From positions 1-64,000 of the IMG/VR virus record IMGVR_UViG_3300008952_002784: a DNA stretch of 64,000 bases, one strand, 5' to 3'. Position 1 is the first letter of the stretch. Every line of letters begins with the position of its first letter. This document shows, piece after piece, positions 32,559 through 41,917 of this stretch. The stretch comes from a virus. The translations under genes and the position numbers were made by a program. Below the pieces are notes generated by a model. The model did no database searches and was not told the DNA's origin. It worked only from the letters and a program-made list of their open reading frames with translations.

Positions 32559-33481
32559 AAGTATTCTTCAATAGAGTCCCTCGAGATGAACCGTACGGCG
32601 GCGGCAATCAATTTTTATCTGCTATGGTCAAACATCTTGTCAATCATGATCATGAAGTTACTTTCAATCTTGAGGAAAATATTGACATAATATTTTTGAT
32701 GGATCCTCGGCCTGGTGACATAGGATACTCAATTGAGCATGTTTCTAGATATAAATCAGCGCATCCAGAAACTAAAATACTACACAGAGTAAATGAATGC
32801 GACAAAAGAAAAGATACTAGCTTTATCGATAAGATTTTACTAGACTCAGCAAATATTTCTGACGAAGTAGTTTTTATAAGCCAGTGGTTGGCAGACTATT
32901 TTGTGAACGCCGGTTACGACAAAGATTATCATGTAATTTATAATGGCTGCAATGCAGATCATTTCTATCCAGGTAACAGAAAAATAGTTACACATAAACC
33001 GAAATTAGTAACACATCACTGGTCTGACAACTGGATGAAGGGGTTTGATTTGTATACAGAGATAGATCGTTATCTTCAAGACAATGACGACTTTGAATTT
33101 ACGTATGTAGGTAGGTATAATAAAACCTACTCTCCAAGCGCTACATCAATTGTTGGCCCGCTTTCCGGAGCATCACTCGGTAATGAACTAAGAAAGCATG
33201 ACATATATGTTACAGCTAGCAAATTTGAGCCGTGCGGAATGCATCATATTGAAGGCGCTGCGTCAGGAATGCCTGTTATATATCACACTGATACAGGGGG
33301 AATAAAAGAGCTATGCAAACAGCATGGCGAAGAGTACGAGACATTTCATCAGTTTCTTAATGCTATCGATATTATTGTCAAAGATTATAAATCCTATGTA
33401 TCAAAAATTGACACCGAATTTATGAATATTGATAGATGTGTATCACAATACTACAATATAATTGAATCAATGGTGAATTAG
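32555..33481 (+). CDS. Glycosyltransferase family 4-like
   Basis: A 308-residue GT-B protein. Motifs: RVPRDEPYGGGNQF at the N-terminus (Gly-rich acceptor-side loop), VTHHWSDNWMKGFDLY, FEFTYVGRY and TASKFEPCGMHHIEGAASGMPVIYHTDTGG, the family-4 donor signature with E-x7-E-like acidic residues. It begins in an ATGA overlap and its stop is adjacent to the next start. Substrate unknown. Confidence 0.8.
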   Translation: MKVFFNRVPRDEPYGGGNQFLSAMVKHLVNHDHEVTFNLEENIDIIFLMDPRPGDIGYSIEHVSRYKSAHPETKILHRVNECDKRKDTSFIDKILLDSANISDEVVFISQWLADYFVNAGYDKDYHVIYNGCNADHFYPGNRKIVTHKPKLVTHHWSDNWMKGFDLYTEIDRYLQDNDDFEFTYVGRYNKTYSPSATSIVGPLSGASLGNELRKHDIYVTASKFEPCGMHHIEGAASGMPVIYHTDTGGIKELCKQHGEEYETFHQFLNAIDIIVKDYKSYVSKIDTEFMNIDRCVSQYYNIIESMVN

Positions 33482-34401
33482 TGAATATTCATTTTTCTAA
33501 TGTCAATTTTTCTTCGTCCACGGGACCCAATACATTTGCTGCAAGACTAGCTAGCGAGTTGATGTCATTTGGCCACGAGCTAGTACCAGCTAGTGATCAG
33601 TATGATTCTTTGCTAGCATTTATTGAGCCGGTTACTATTCCACGCCCAAATGCCAAAACAATTCAGCGTCTAGACGGAATTTGGTTCAAGCCAGATGAGT
33701 TTTATATCAAGAATCAACATATCAAGTGGGCATACGATAATTTTGATCACATCATATGGCAGTCTGAGTTTGATAAAAAAATGACAGAGTATCACTGGGG
33801 CGCCCGGGTCGGCTCAGTGATAAGAAATGGAATTGCTATTGAGCGATCGATACCCTCTAATGAAAATTTACTAAAACTTAGAAAGAAATATGACTACCTA
33901 TTTGTTTGTTCTGCCAATTGGCATCGACAAAAGCGCCTAAGAGAAAATATAGATCTATTTCTGAATCTCAAAAAGAACTCAAAGTATGAAAATTCAGGAC
34001 TCATTGTGTTAGGCAATAACCCTGATCATATAGTAGATAATTCTAGTATATACTACGCAGGCTCAGTTCCACACAGCTTATGTCTAGAAATATATTCAGC
34101 AGCAGACTGGATGATACACTTAGCTTGGTTAGATCACTGTCCAAATGTTGTTGTTGAGTCTTTATCACAGCAGTGTCCTGTTATATGCTCTTCTTCAGGG
34201 GGCACAAAAGAAATAGTAAAAAATAACGGATTGATTATCCAAGAAGATAAAGAGTACAAGTATGAGCTTCTAGACTATGATTCTCCCTATAAATTAGATA
34301 TATCTAAAATTACAGACTTGCCAACCATCGATGTATCTTGCGATTATCTCAACATAAACACTATTGCGAAAGAATATGAGCGTATTTGTACTAGCACCTA
34401 A
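33481..34401 (+). CDS. Glycosyltransferase family 4-like
   Basis: A 306-residue GT-B protein starting at GTG 33481, sharing one base with the previous stop. STGPNTFAARLASELMSFGHEL is the N-terminal loop; FVCSANWHRQKRLRENIDLF, YYAGSVPH and HLAWLDHCPNVVVESLSQQCPVIC are the donor-side motifs of family 4. It overlaps the next gene's start at 34376 by 26 nt. The acceptor and sugar are unknown. Confidence 0.75.
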   Translation: MNIHFSNVNFSSSTGPNTFAARLASELMSFGHELVPASDQYDSLLAFIEPVTIPRPNAKTIQRLDGIWFKPDEFYIKNQHIKWAYDNFDHIIWQSEFDKKMTEYHWGARVGSVIRNGIAIERSIPSNENLLKLRKKYDYLFVCSANWHRQKRLRENIDLFLNLKKNSKYENSGLIVLGNNPDHIVDNSSIYYAGSVPHSLCLEIYSAADWMIHLAWLDHCPNVVVESLSQQCPVICSSSGGTKEIVKNNGLIIQEDKEYKYELLDYDSPYKLDISKITDLPTIDVSCDYLNINTIAKEYERICTST

Positions 34402-35326
34402 AGAAGACTGGATATGTGATAGATTTGTAACTGAGTGGAATCAGGCACAACCCTACCCTACATCAACATCTATAGAAGACTCGAGTGTCATTTGGTTGTT
34501 GGCTGACTGGTGCTGGAATAAAGTAAGTCCCAATCTACTCATACAAAAAAAAGTTGTTGCATCTGTTCACCATATTGTACCTAACAAATTTGATAAACAG
34601 CAGAAAGAAGATTTTCTAGAAAGAGACAAGTACGTCGATTTATATCATGTCCCATGTGAGAAAACAAAAGAGCAAATATTACCGTATACCAAAAAGCCCA
34701 TATGGGTCCAGCCTTTTTGGGTAAATCAAAACATATGGAAGGGGTTATCTAAAAAGTTACGTCAAGATATACGAACTCAATATGGTATTTCTGACAATTG
34801 TTTCCTTATAGGATCGTTCCAGAGAGACACAGAGGGCCATGATCTTAAGAGTCCCAAATTAGAAAAAGGTCCAGATCTTTTTTGTGATGCTGTTGAAGAG
34901 CTTAGAGACTTCTACAAGACAAAGAATGTAGAGGTTCGTGTGCTTCTAGCAGGGTGGCGACGTCAGTATGTCATTCGAAGATTGAAAGATGCTAATATTC
35001 CGTATTACTATTCTGAGCTTCCGCCGATGTCTGACATCAATACATTTTATAATATTTTAGATCTATACATTGTTGCAGCAAGGTTTGAAGGTGGACCACA
35101 ATCAATTGTTGAATGTGCACTTACAAAAACACCAATTGTGTCAACAGATGTAGGAATATCTGATATAATTCTAAGCCCAGGTTCAATATTTCAACCCGGA
35201 AATGTAAAAATGGCTAAGCCTGATGTAGAATATGCATATGAAAGTGTGTCCCAATACTCTATGCCTACCGGATTTATGCCGTTTGTTACAATGTTTGAAA
35301 AGCTCATGAGCACTAGCAATGACTAA
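34376..35326 (+). CDS. Glycosyltransferase family 4-like
   Basis: A 316-residue GT-B protein. The start is ATG 34376 (SVFVLAPKEDWICD), overlapping the preceding gene by 26 nt. Donor-side motifs: LIGSFQRDTEG, LEKGPDLFCDA, VRVLLAGWRRQ and VAARFEGGPQSIVECALTKTPIV. The last is the family-4 signature with glutamate before the conserved glycine-rich turn. It is one of four adjacent transferases at the start of the island. It overlaps the cupin gene by 8 nt. Confidence 0.75.
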   Translation: MSVFVLAPKEDWICDRFVTEWNQAQPYPTSTSIEDSSVIWLLADWCWNKVSPNLLIQKKVVASVHHIVPNKFDKQQKEDFLERDKYVDLYHVPCEKTKEQILPYTKKPIWVQPFWVNQNIWKGLSKKLRQDIRTQYGISDNCFLIGSFQRDTEGHDLKSPKLEKGPDLFCDAVEELRDFYKTKNVEVRVLLAGWRRQYVIRRLKDANIPYYYSELPPMSDINTFYNILDLYIVAARFEGGPQSIVECALTKTPIVSTDVGISDIILSPGSIFQPGNVKMAKPDVEYAYESVSQYSMPTGFMPFVTMFEKLMSTSND

Positions 35327-35663
35327 TCAGCGTCCATGGGGAACGTATACTGTTTTGCACGACCCAGATGACTGCAAAGTTAAAAGAATATCAGTGCTAC
35401 CGGGACAACAGTTAAGCTACCAATATCACCATCATAGATCTGAAGTGTGGGTATTTTTATCAGGCATAGGAAAAGTAATTCTAGACGGGCATGAAATAGA
35501 CGTATCACCTGGAAAGATTGTCCAAATACCCGCCCTGTCTAAACATAGAATTAGAAATACAGGAAACAAGAATCTAGACCTAATTGAAGTACAATTAGGT
35601 GCCTATTTCGGTGAAGATGACATCGTCAGGCTAGAAGATGATTACGACAGAGTACAAACATAG
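35319..35663 (+). CDS. Mannose-6-phosphate isomerase type II cupin domain
   Basis: A 114-residue cupin. RPWGTYTVLHD, VKRISVLPGQQLSYQYHHHRSEVWVF, HEIDVSPGKIVQIPALSKHRIRN and DLIEVQLGAYFGEDDIVRLEDDY match the C-terminal isomerase domain of ManC/AlgA-type enzymes. It lacks the GDP-mannose pyrophosphorylase domain normally fused to it. It would turn fructose 6-phosphate into mannose 6-phosphate, the substrate of the phosphomannomutase at 5844. It could also act on another sugar phosphate. Confidence 0.85.
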   Translation: MTNQRPWGTYTVLHDPDDCKVKRISVLPGQQLSYQYHHHRSEVWVFLSGIGKVILDGHEIDVSPGKIVQIPALSKHRIRNTGNKNLDLIEVQLGAYFGEDDIVRLEDDYDRVQT

Positions 35664-35676
35664 TGAGAGTATTATA

Positions 35677-37605
35677 ATGAGACATATACACATTAGAGAT
35701 AAATTATCTGAATTGAACATAAACCTTGAAGACTTAGCTTTGGGTGACTTCGACTACATAGGAGAATTTACAGCAAAAAAGCAAAGAGAAGCTAGTCATC
35801 CTTACTTCAAAACCCATGGGTGTTTCTTCAGGCCAAACTATGAAAGAGGTATCTTGATATATTCTCTAATAAGAAAATATAACTTGACATCTATGCTTGA
35901 GATCGGCTTCGGTCGTGGGTATGGAACTATGTGTGCTGCTAAGGCATTTCATGATATGGGAATTGAGGGAAAAATTGTAACTATAGATCCAAATTTGGAC
36001 GAAGATTTTGTTAGAAATCTTACACAAGTGTTTCCCAAATCATGGTTTTCAATGATTCAGTTCGCAAAAGGAACATCAAACAATGTTCTGCCTCAAGTAA
36101 AAGAAAATTTCGACATGATATACATTGACGGAGATCATACATACGAGGGTGTAAAATCTGACTGGAATAACTGTAAAGACAAGTTCAATAAATTTTTACT
36201 ATTTGATGATTATCATTTGCCAACCAAGAACGACCCGGGTATACAATGTGCTAAGGCAATTGATGAAATAGATGCACCTAAAGATCTAATCATCATGGAT
36301 AGAAGAATATTTCATGATGATTTGTGCCGCGAAGATAAAGAGGTTGACTACGGACAAGTTCTTATTGAACGAGAGGGTGATGCATTACACAGCATGCCAA
36401 AAAACCAGTCACCCTTTTCTGAAGTCTGGAGCCCGGAAGATAATGTTCCAGAAGCAGATAGTGAATTGATGTCCTATAGAAATGAGTGGATGGATGAAGA
36501 CGAAGATGTCGACGCAATATTTCCAAGTAGCATTACTATGGGTGCATTAGAATCATCTCTAGTGAATAGAGAAAAATCATGGCCAAAAAGAGGTGAATCA
36601 TACATCAAGCTAATGAATTCACTATCTGATTTTTCTGCAGATTTAGTTAGCAAGTCTGATTCTAGCAATATTGATGTCGACAAAATAACTAGTTTGTCTA
36701 GCAACATGGACGATCCTGTGTTTATATTTGGAAACATGAAGGCCGGTACTTCATTATTGTTGTGTCTCTTAGATGGTCACAATAGCTTACTAGCACTCCC
36801 AGTTGATTCTCATCTGATGAAGCATCACTCACCTGAGGCAACAGTGCCATCCAGGACAATGATCAACGAGGCAAGATCACGCTGGCTGGGGAAACTTATA
36901 AGCCCTACGGGTTACAGCCCATACCTACTATTGGGGAAAGATAGAGGTGCATATCAGAAGTTCACTGATGCTTACGAATGGGCTTCTATGAACCTGCTAG
37001 ACGAAGCTCCATTCTCATTATTCAAGGTAGCCGCGTCAGCGTTCGCATTATCATATCCACATAAGCTCAATAAAGATTTTCGTGTTGTAGAAAAAACACC
37101 AGAAAATGAAAGATTCTTTTCGCAGATAAGTAAAAACTTTACTAATGCATCTTATGTACACGTGCTTAGAAACCCTATTGACAATGTTGCTAGTATGAAA
37201 AAATTGTGTGAATCTCGAGACGAATCATTCAACTTGAGGCATGTTGCACATTCTATCAACACTGGCTTAGAATTAGCTATAGACAATTCTGCATCTTCAG
37301 AACAGTATAAGCTGGTGAAATATGAAGATTTAGTTGAAAACACAGAAGATGTTATGCGTGAAGTTTCTAAGCACGTTGGAATAAGTTATACAAAATCACT
37401 TTTAAAACCAACTTCACTCAAATTGTCAAATAAGTCAAATTCAATGTTCGATTCTAGAAGAGTTACTGGCGAAATATGTGTTGAAGAAAAAGAAGAAAGG
37501 CAGAATAGAATAAATAGCACACTCACAGACAGTGAAATATCTGAAGTCATCAGAATCTGTGGTGAGAATGCTAAGAAGCTAGGCTACACTTTAGATTCTG
37601 CATGA
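35677..37605 (+). CDS. Methyltransferase-sulfotransferase fusion
   Basis: A 642-residue protein starting at ATG 35677 (GAGAG upstream). Residues 72-180 are a class I methyltransferase like the cephalosporin-hydroxylase/rhamnosyl O-methyltransferase group: MLEIGFGRGYGT, IVTIDP, FDMIYIDGDHTYEGVK. An acidic linker follows (about 255-345). Residues 347-640 are a sulfotransferase: PAPS 5'-phosphosulfate loop FGNMKAGTS at 351-359 and 3'-phosphate site VLRNPIDNVAS from 496. The protein could both methylate and sulfate a glycan. PAPS must come from the host. Confidence 0.85.
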   Translation: MRHIHIRDKLSELNINLEDLALGDFDYIGEFTAKKQREASHPYFKTHGCFFRPNYERGILIYSLIRKYNLTSMLEIGFGRGYGTMCAAKAFHDMGIEGKIVTIDPNLDEDFVRNLTQVFPKSWFSMIQFAKGTSNNVLPQVKENFDMIYIDGDHTYEGVKSDWNNCKDKFNKFLLFDDYHLPTKNDPGIQCAKAIDEIDAPKDLIIMDRRIFHDDLCREDKEVDYGQVLIEREGDALHSMPKNQSPFSEVWSPEDNVPEADSELMSYRNEWMDEDEDVDAIFPSSITMGALESSLVNREKSWPKRGESYIKLMNSLSDFSADLVSKSDSSNIDVDKITSLSSNMDDPVFIFGNMKAGTSLLLCLLDGHNSLLALPVDSHLMKHHSPEATVPSRTMINEARSRWLGKLISPTGYSPYLLLGKDRGAYQKFTDAYEWASMNLLDEAPFSLFKVAASAFALSYPHKLNKDFRVVEKTPENERFFSQISKNFTNASYVHVLRNPIDNVASMKKLCESRDESFNLRHVAHSINTGLELAIDNSASSEQYKLVKYEDLVENTEDVMREVSKHVGISYTKSLLKPTSLKLSNKSNSMFDSRRVTGEICVEEKEERQNRINSTLTDSEISEVIRICGENAKKLGYTLDSA

Positions 37606-38618
37606 AGATAATTGCTATAACACCAGACAATAAGATGGATGCAGTTGTCCCAATTGTTATCGAAGGTCTGTATGATTTGGGTGTAGAAGTAATTGCAACA
37701 GACTATGGTAACAGTGTAAGAAGAGTGTATGCAGACGAAGATGTGATTGAGCATTCTAAAACAGCAGACTTTATTTTTGTGTTGTGGGGTAAGATAAGAG
37801 ACAACAATCCTCCCAAATACTATCTTTTAAACAAAATAAACAGGCCGGAGATCACTGCTTACATTGACGGAAGTGAATGGACAGCAACAGGGTACCCTGA
37901 TGACAAAGAAAGAGTATCAGCACCATGGGCAAAAAATGGAACTATTGCTAAGCAAGTCTATGAATCAAAATTTAATCCCAGCAGGTGTAAGGGCACTCCA
38001 TGGATTAATGATGTTATGTATGATTATTGTCGTTGGTACTTCAAGAGAGAATGTTATCAATCAGATGCTGATATAGGAATAATACCTTTCAACATAGGCT
38101 GCAAGATGTCTTATTTGTCTGATGACTTTTGTGATAAGTCAGTTGACGTAGTATGCTCATTTGGGCATCTCCACACAGGACTTCGCTGGGAAGTATATCA
38201 TTTTTGCAAAAGACTGGAGAAAGAAGGTTACACTGTCGACTTTGTAAGTAACGTTTCGTATAGCGAATACAGAAAACGTCTATCAAGAGCATATATTGGA
38301 GTCGACGCTTGGGGTGCTGGAAATAGCTCAATGAGAACGTGGGAAATTATGGGAAACAAAACATGCTGCTTTACACAAAGCGCAGAGATACTATTTCCTA
38401 ACAAGCCAACAGACAACGTGCATTGGATAGAGTACTCAAATATGAAAGAATTTGAGTTAAAAATATATGATATGCTTAATAATAAACAAAAATGTAAAGA
38501 TATCGGTATTGCCGGTTATGATTACACAGTCAAGTATCACACAGGAAAGCCACGTGTAAGATATATGCTAGACATCATGAGGAAGGATATAGATGAAGAT
38601 ACACACAGACTTAAGTGA
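37602..38618 (+). CDS. GT-B-like glycosyltransferase
   Basis: A 338-residue protein that starts in an ATGA overlap. A Rossmann-like N-terminus (IIAITPDNKMDAVVPIVIEGLYDLGVEV) and a C-terminal domain with VVCSFGHLHTGLRWEVYHFC, YIGVDAWGAGNSSMRTWEIMGNKTCCF are those of the DUF3880/group-1-like glycosyltransferases that take one acceptor in a Gly-rich loop. Its end overlaps the next start by 26 nt. The donor cannot be assigned. Confidence 0.65.
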   Translation: MKIIAITPDNKMDAVVPIVIEGLYDLGVEVIATDYGNSVRRVYADEDVIEHSKTADFIFVLWGKIRDNNPPKYYLLNKINRPEITAYIDGSEWTATGYPDDKERVSAPWAKNGTIAKQVYESKFNPSRCKGTPWINDVMYDYCRWYFKRECYQSDADIGIIPFNIGCKMSYLSDDFCDKSVDVVCSFGHLHTGLRWEVYHFCKRLEKEGYTVDFVSNVSYSEYRKRLSRAYIGVDAWGAGNSSMRTWEIMGNKTCCFTQSAEILFPNKPTDNVHWIEYSNMKEFELKIYDMLNNKQKCKDIGIAGYDYTVKYHTGKPRVRYMLDIMRKDIDEDTHRLK

Positions 38619-39354
38619 TTTAGCCCTTCTAACTTATACACATACAGCATGCAAAGATATATGGCCAATCTATTTTGGGCAAGTAAAAAAATATCTACCG
38701 GGTGATATATCCAGTTACGTATTGTCAAATGATACAGGTCCGGACTACACTAAAGATAATACATTCTTGATATATGATGAATCTGATCCGTACTATATTC
38801 AGTATACATCTGGGCTAAAGAAAATAGACCAAAAATATATACTGTATGCACAAGAAGATTTTATATTGTATGATTCACCAAACGTTGATCGCTTAAAGCG
38901 ATATATTAATTTTCTAGAAAACTCAGATTTTTCCTTCATAAGACTTATACGCTCCGGTTTTACTGATATTGACTTTGGTCTTCACAAAATCGAAGATGAC
39001 CTATATGATGCAAATACTCTAAACCCAAAATCTTTCCCTTTCCAAATGCAGGCAACAATATGGAAGAAGAGTGATATGATGTCATTGTACAGAACAGCTA
39101 AATCTCCTCTTCACTTAGAACCAGCTGCAGATTGGCCTGGGTGTATGAGATCACTAGGGATAAAAGGCGCATATTGTTACAATAATGAGCCCAAGCAAGG
39201 AAAATATCACTGGGGCACTTCAACATACCCACATATCGTTTCAGCTGTACAACGTGGAAAGTGGAATACTTTCCAGCACAATGGGATAATTTTAGACATC
39301 TTGTCAGAATACAATGTTGATCCAAACATACGTGGTACTAGAACTCAGTACTAA
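38593..39354 (+). CDS. Putative GT-A-like glycosyltransferase
   Basis: A 253-residue protein with TYTHTACKDIWPIYFGQVKKY at the N-terminus, ILYAQEDFILYD as a possible acidic metal site, and later WKKSDMMSLYRTA and EPAADWPGCMRSLG. The arrangement resembles the gene at 47951, suggesting the same family (a capsular/LPS-type transferase I cannot name). It starts with GGAAGG before the ATG and overlaps the upstream gene. Confidence 0.5.
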   Translation: MKIHTDLSDLALLTYTHTACKDIWPIYFGQVKKYLPGDISSYVLSNDTGPDYTKDNTFLIYDESDPYYIQYTSGLKKIDQKYILYAQEDFILYDSPNVDRLKRYINFLENSDFSFIRLIRSGFTDIDFGLHKIEDDLYDANTLNPKSFPFQMQATIWKKSDMMSLYRTAKSPLHLEPAADWPGCMRSLGIKGAYCYNNEPKQGKYHWGTSTYPHIVSAVQRGKWNTFQHNGIILDILSEYNVDPNIRGTRTQY

Positions 39355-39365
39355 AAGGATATACT

Positions 39366-40160
39366 ATGAAAATTGTAAGCTTAGTTTTCAATTATGATTT
39401 AGACAAACAGAGAGATAGCGGTCGCTTGTGGGGGAAGCAAGGATATAGAAACAAAGATTATATTTTTGAGTACTCTGCAGCATCTATTTCTACATTTTTG
39501 CATCACAATCCAAGTAGACATTATGTTGTCAATACAGATGATGTAGATTTATTGAATAACAAGATATCACAATATAATGTTCCCACATCAAATCTTGAAT
39601 TGGTCGATTCTAGTGATCGATTAGAAGAGTGGAAGAAGCATAAGTACTGTTTCAATCCTGCAATGATGCACTTTAAAGAGCATTTAGTCCCCGGGGAGAA
39701 GATTATAAAACTAGACAATGACCTAACATGTCTTAAGCCGATTGATGAAGTTGCTGACTTTGAAGGTGCATTGATTTGGGAGACTGAGTTTCCTATTGCA
39801 AATGGTCGAGAATATTGGGGAGAAAGACACGTAGCTAGAGCAGTTGTTGGCACAGAAGACTTCAACTCGTATAATATTGGTGTCTTTGGCTTAAGCCCAA
39901 ATTACCTTCCACTAGTTGATAAAATGATAGACATTGCATATAAAATGCTAGATGTTGACATCAGCAATATTGTTTACTTCAAAGAAGATCCTGAGTTTAA
40001 ATCTAAGATGTGGTCATGCTCTGAACAAACAGCTTACAGTTACGTGTTAGATGCGGAAAAAGTTCCAATCCGTGAAATGAATGATTTTTTCAAGCATCAC
40101 TGCTACGGATTTGAAGCAAAAGATAATTGTATATCAGAAGCAGCTTGGCTAAGAAAGTAA
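39366..40160 (+). CDS. Putative GT8-like glycosyltransferase
   Basis: A 264-residue protein with a GT-A-like plan: FNYDLDKQRDSGR, HYVVNTDDVDLL, then KLDNDLTCLKP as a metal-binding D-x-D motif, SYNIGVFGLSPNYLPLVDKMI and SCSEQTAYSYVLDAEKVP. A DxD followed by a galactinol-synthase-like 'NIGVFG' segment suits family 8. AAAGGA precedes the ATG. It is followed 10 nt later by a methyltransferase. Confidence 0.6.
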   Translation: MKIVSLVFNYDLDKQRDSGRLWGKQGYRNKDYIFEYSAASISTFLHHNPSRHYVVNTDDVDLLNNKISQYNVPTSNLELVDSSDRLEEWKKHKYCFNPAMMHFKEHLVPGEKIIKLDNDLTCLKPIDEVADFEGALIWETEFPIANGREYWGERHVARAVVGTEDFNSYNIGVFGLSPNYLPLVDKMIDIAYKMLDVDISNIVYFKEDPEFKSKMWSCSEQTAYSYVLDAEKVPIREMNDFFKHHCYGFEAKDNCISEAAWLRK

Positions 40161-40170
40161 GGAGAATAAT

Positions 40171-40884
40171 ATGAATATTAATGAAAAATCTCACGGTTTT
40201 AAAACAAGAACCGTCAACTCAGGCCCAAAGTGGAGGTTACCATGGCCCCCAAAATACCCTGAGTATTATAACAAGACATGCTTTTATCTAGACGCGTTAT
40301 ACGAAACACTCATTCAGATGAATCCCAAGTATTGTTTAGAGATAGGCACACATAAGGGTGATATGTCAACAGCTATATTTCAAAAGTATTTTGATAATCA
40401 CCGCCCTGACGGATTACTCATAACTCTAGACATTAACCCATGCAATGATCTAGATCTTAAGAATGTTGAGCAAGTTATTGTATACCCACATCATAACAGA
40501 ATATATGAGACATGCGGCGCAAACGGATCATGGTTTTCAGAAACTGACTTACCAGATGATTTTAAGACCGCATCTGCTTCATCTGTTCAAACAAACACTG
40601 ACATCGTACGATTAGCAATGGATAAGCACAATATATCTGGTTTTGACTTAGCATTTATAGATGGCGATCACGAAAGAGAATCATTCCTCCGTGACATAGA
40701 AATGTGTATGTCTATAACATCTGATCCTCACTATGTTTTAATTGATGACACTAAAGAAGAATATCACCCATGCTGTCACATATATCAAGAAGAAATAAAG
40801 CCTTCTAGTGAATATGAAACTTATGATTTTGATAATTGGGATAGATTTGTAGGCTGTTCACTAGTATGGAAAAGTAAGGTATAA
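40171..40884 (+). CDS. Class I methyltransferase (cephalosporin-hydroxylase-like)
   Basis: A 237-residue protein. YCLEIGTHKGDMSTAIFQ is the SAM-binding glycine loop, LLITLDINPC the second strand, and FDLAFIDGDHERESFLRDIE the D-x-D/H segment, as in small O-methyltransferases of sugar clusters; YVLIDDTKEE follows. It resembles the methyltransferase half of the fusion at 35677. It probably methylates a sugar hydroxyl in the same glycan. AAGGAG lies upstream of the ATG. Confidence 0.7.
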   Translation: MNINEKSHGFKTRTVNSGPKWRLPWPPKYPEYYNKTCFYLDALYETLIQMNPKYCLEIGTHKGDMSTAIFQKYFDNHRPDGLLITLDINPCNDLDLKNVEQVIVYPHHNRIYETCGANGSWFSETDLPDDFKTASASSVQTNTDIVRLAMDKHNISGFDLAFIDGDHERESFLRDIEMCMSITSDPHYVLIDDTKEEYHPCCHIYQEEIKPSSEYETYDFDNWDRFVGCSLVWKSKV

Positions 40885-40888
40885 CAAA

Positions 40889-41320
40889 ATGATTCAAATT
40901 CATTCTAAGCTGAATCCAAGCAAAGTACTTCATATAATACATAAAAGATATGAATTTGAAGGCGAAGTGTCTAGAAACGACATTGTCGACGGAGATCAGT
41001 ATATACAGCTTTCCACATTGAGTATGAACAAAGGGAAGACATTTCGTCCACACAGGCACATATGGAAACAAGGCCCTGAGACATGCATTGCACAAGAGTC
41101 ATGGGTAATAATCTCTGGAAAAGTTAGGGTGTATCTTTATGATACAGACGACTCTCTTCTCTACAAGGCAGACTTATCCCATGGCGATGCTAGTATTACT
41201 CTAGAGGGCGGTCATACATACGAAATATTGGAGGATAATACATACGTGTATGAGTATAAAACTGGACCGTATCAAGGACAAGAGCTAGATAAGGTTTTCA
41301 TCGATGACACAAGAGACTAA
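40889..41320 (+). CDS. Cupin-fold protein
   Basis: A 143-residue single-domain cupin: FRPHRHIWKQGPETCIAQESWVII (the H-x-H-x-E-like metal site), GKVRVYLYDTDDSLLY, then HGDASITLEGGHTYEIL. Such cupins in sugar clusters include ketoisomerases and epimerases (WxcM/FdtA type), but the specific residues do not settle which. It overlaps the formyltransferase start by 17 nt, so its product may be the substrate of the formylation step. Confidence 0.65.
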   Translation: MIQIHSKLNPSKVLHIIHKRYEFEGEVSRNDIVDGDQYIQLSTLSMNKGKTFRPHRHIWKQGPETCIAQESWVIISGKVRVYLYDTDDSLLYKADLSHGDASITLEGGHTYEILEDNTYVYEYKTGPYQGQELDKVFIDDTRD

Positions 41321-41915
41321 AATATATATTGCTTCAAATAGAAGCATAGGGAAGAAGTGTCTAGAGTTTGCTCGCGAGTCATGCCCCAAGGGTTATGCAA
41401 TGACAGATTCTATAGAAGAGTCAGACATTGTCTTTTCTGTAGTATATGACAAGATATTTACCGAGTCATTTCTAGTCAACAGAAGATGTTATAATTTTCA
41501 CTATGGAATATTACCAGATTACGGTGGAGTAGGGTCAGCTACATGGGTTATTATAAACGGTGAAAAAGAACACGGTGTCACACTGCATGAAATAACACCC
41601 GGGCTTGATCAAGGCCCAATTATCTTTCTAGAGAAGTTTGATGTAGGTGACAATGATACTGCACTTTTTCTTTACGAAAAGTGCGAAAATATTTTATATC
41701 AAATGTTCAAGAAGTACTTTGTCAAAATTGTAACAAACGATTATACTTCGCAGCCACAATCTAAAAAGCCTACAATTTATAGACGGCGCAAATTAGACAA
41801 AGCAAAAGACATAACAACATTAATGAGGGCTTTTTATTTCCCTGGGAAAGAAAGCGTATACTTTTATAACAAGACAGGCAACAAGATAAGCATTAGCTAT
41901 GATGATAAGGAGTAA
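41304..41915 (+). CDS. Sugar N-formyltransferase
   Basis: A 203-residue protein with the formyltransferase core: NFHYGILPDYGG with N64 and H66, and HGVTLHEITPGLDQGPI with D102, the catalytic Asn-His-Asp triad shared with methionyl-tRNA formyltransferase and sugar N-formyltransferases. It lacks the C-terminal tRNA-binding domain, which favours a sugar such as an amino-dideoxyhexose. 10-formyltetrahydrofolate is the donor. An aminotransferase gene (43043) nearby could supply the amino sugar. Overlaps the previous gene by 17 nt. Confidence 0.8.
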   Translation: MTQETKIYIASNRSIGKKCLEFARESCPKGYAMTDSIEESDIVFSVVYDKIFTESFLVNRRCYNFHYGILPDYGGVGSATWVIINGEKEHGVTLHEITPGLDQGPIIFLEKFDVGDNDTALFLYEKCENILYQMFKKYFVKIVTNDYTSQPQSKKPTIYRRRKLDKAKDITTLMRAFYFPGKESVYFYNKTGNKISISYDDKE

Positions 41916-41917
41916 TA

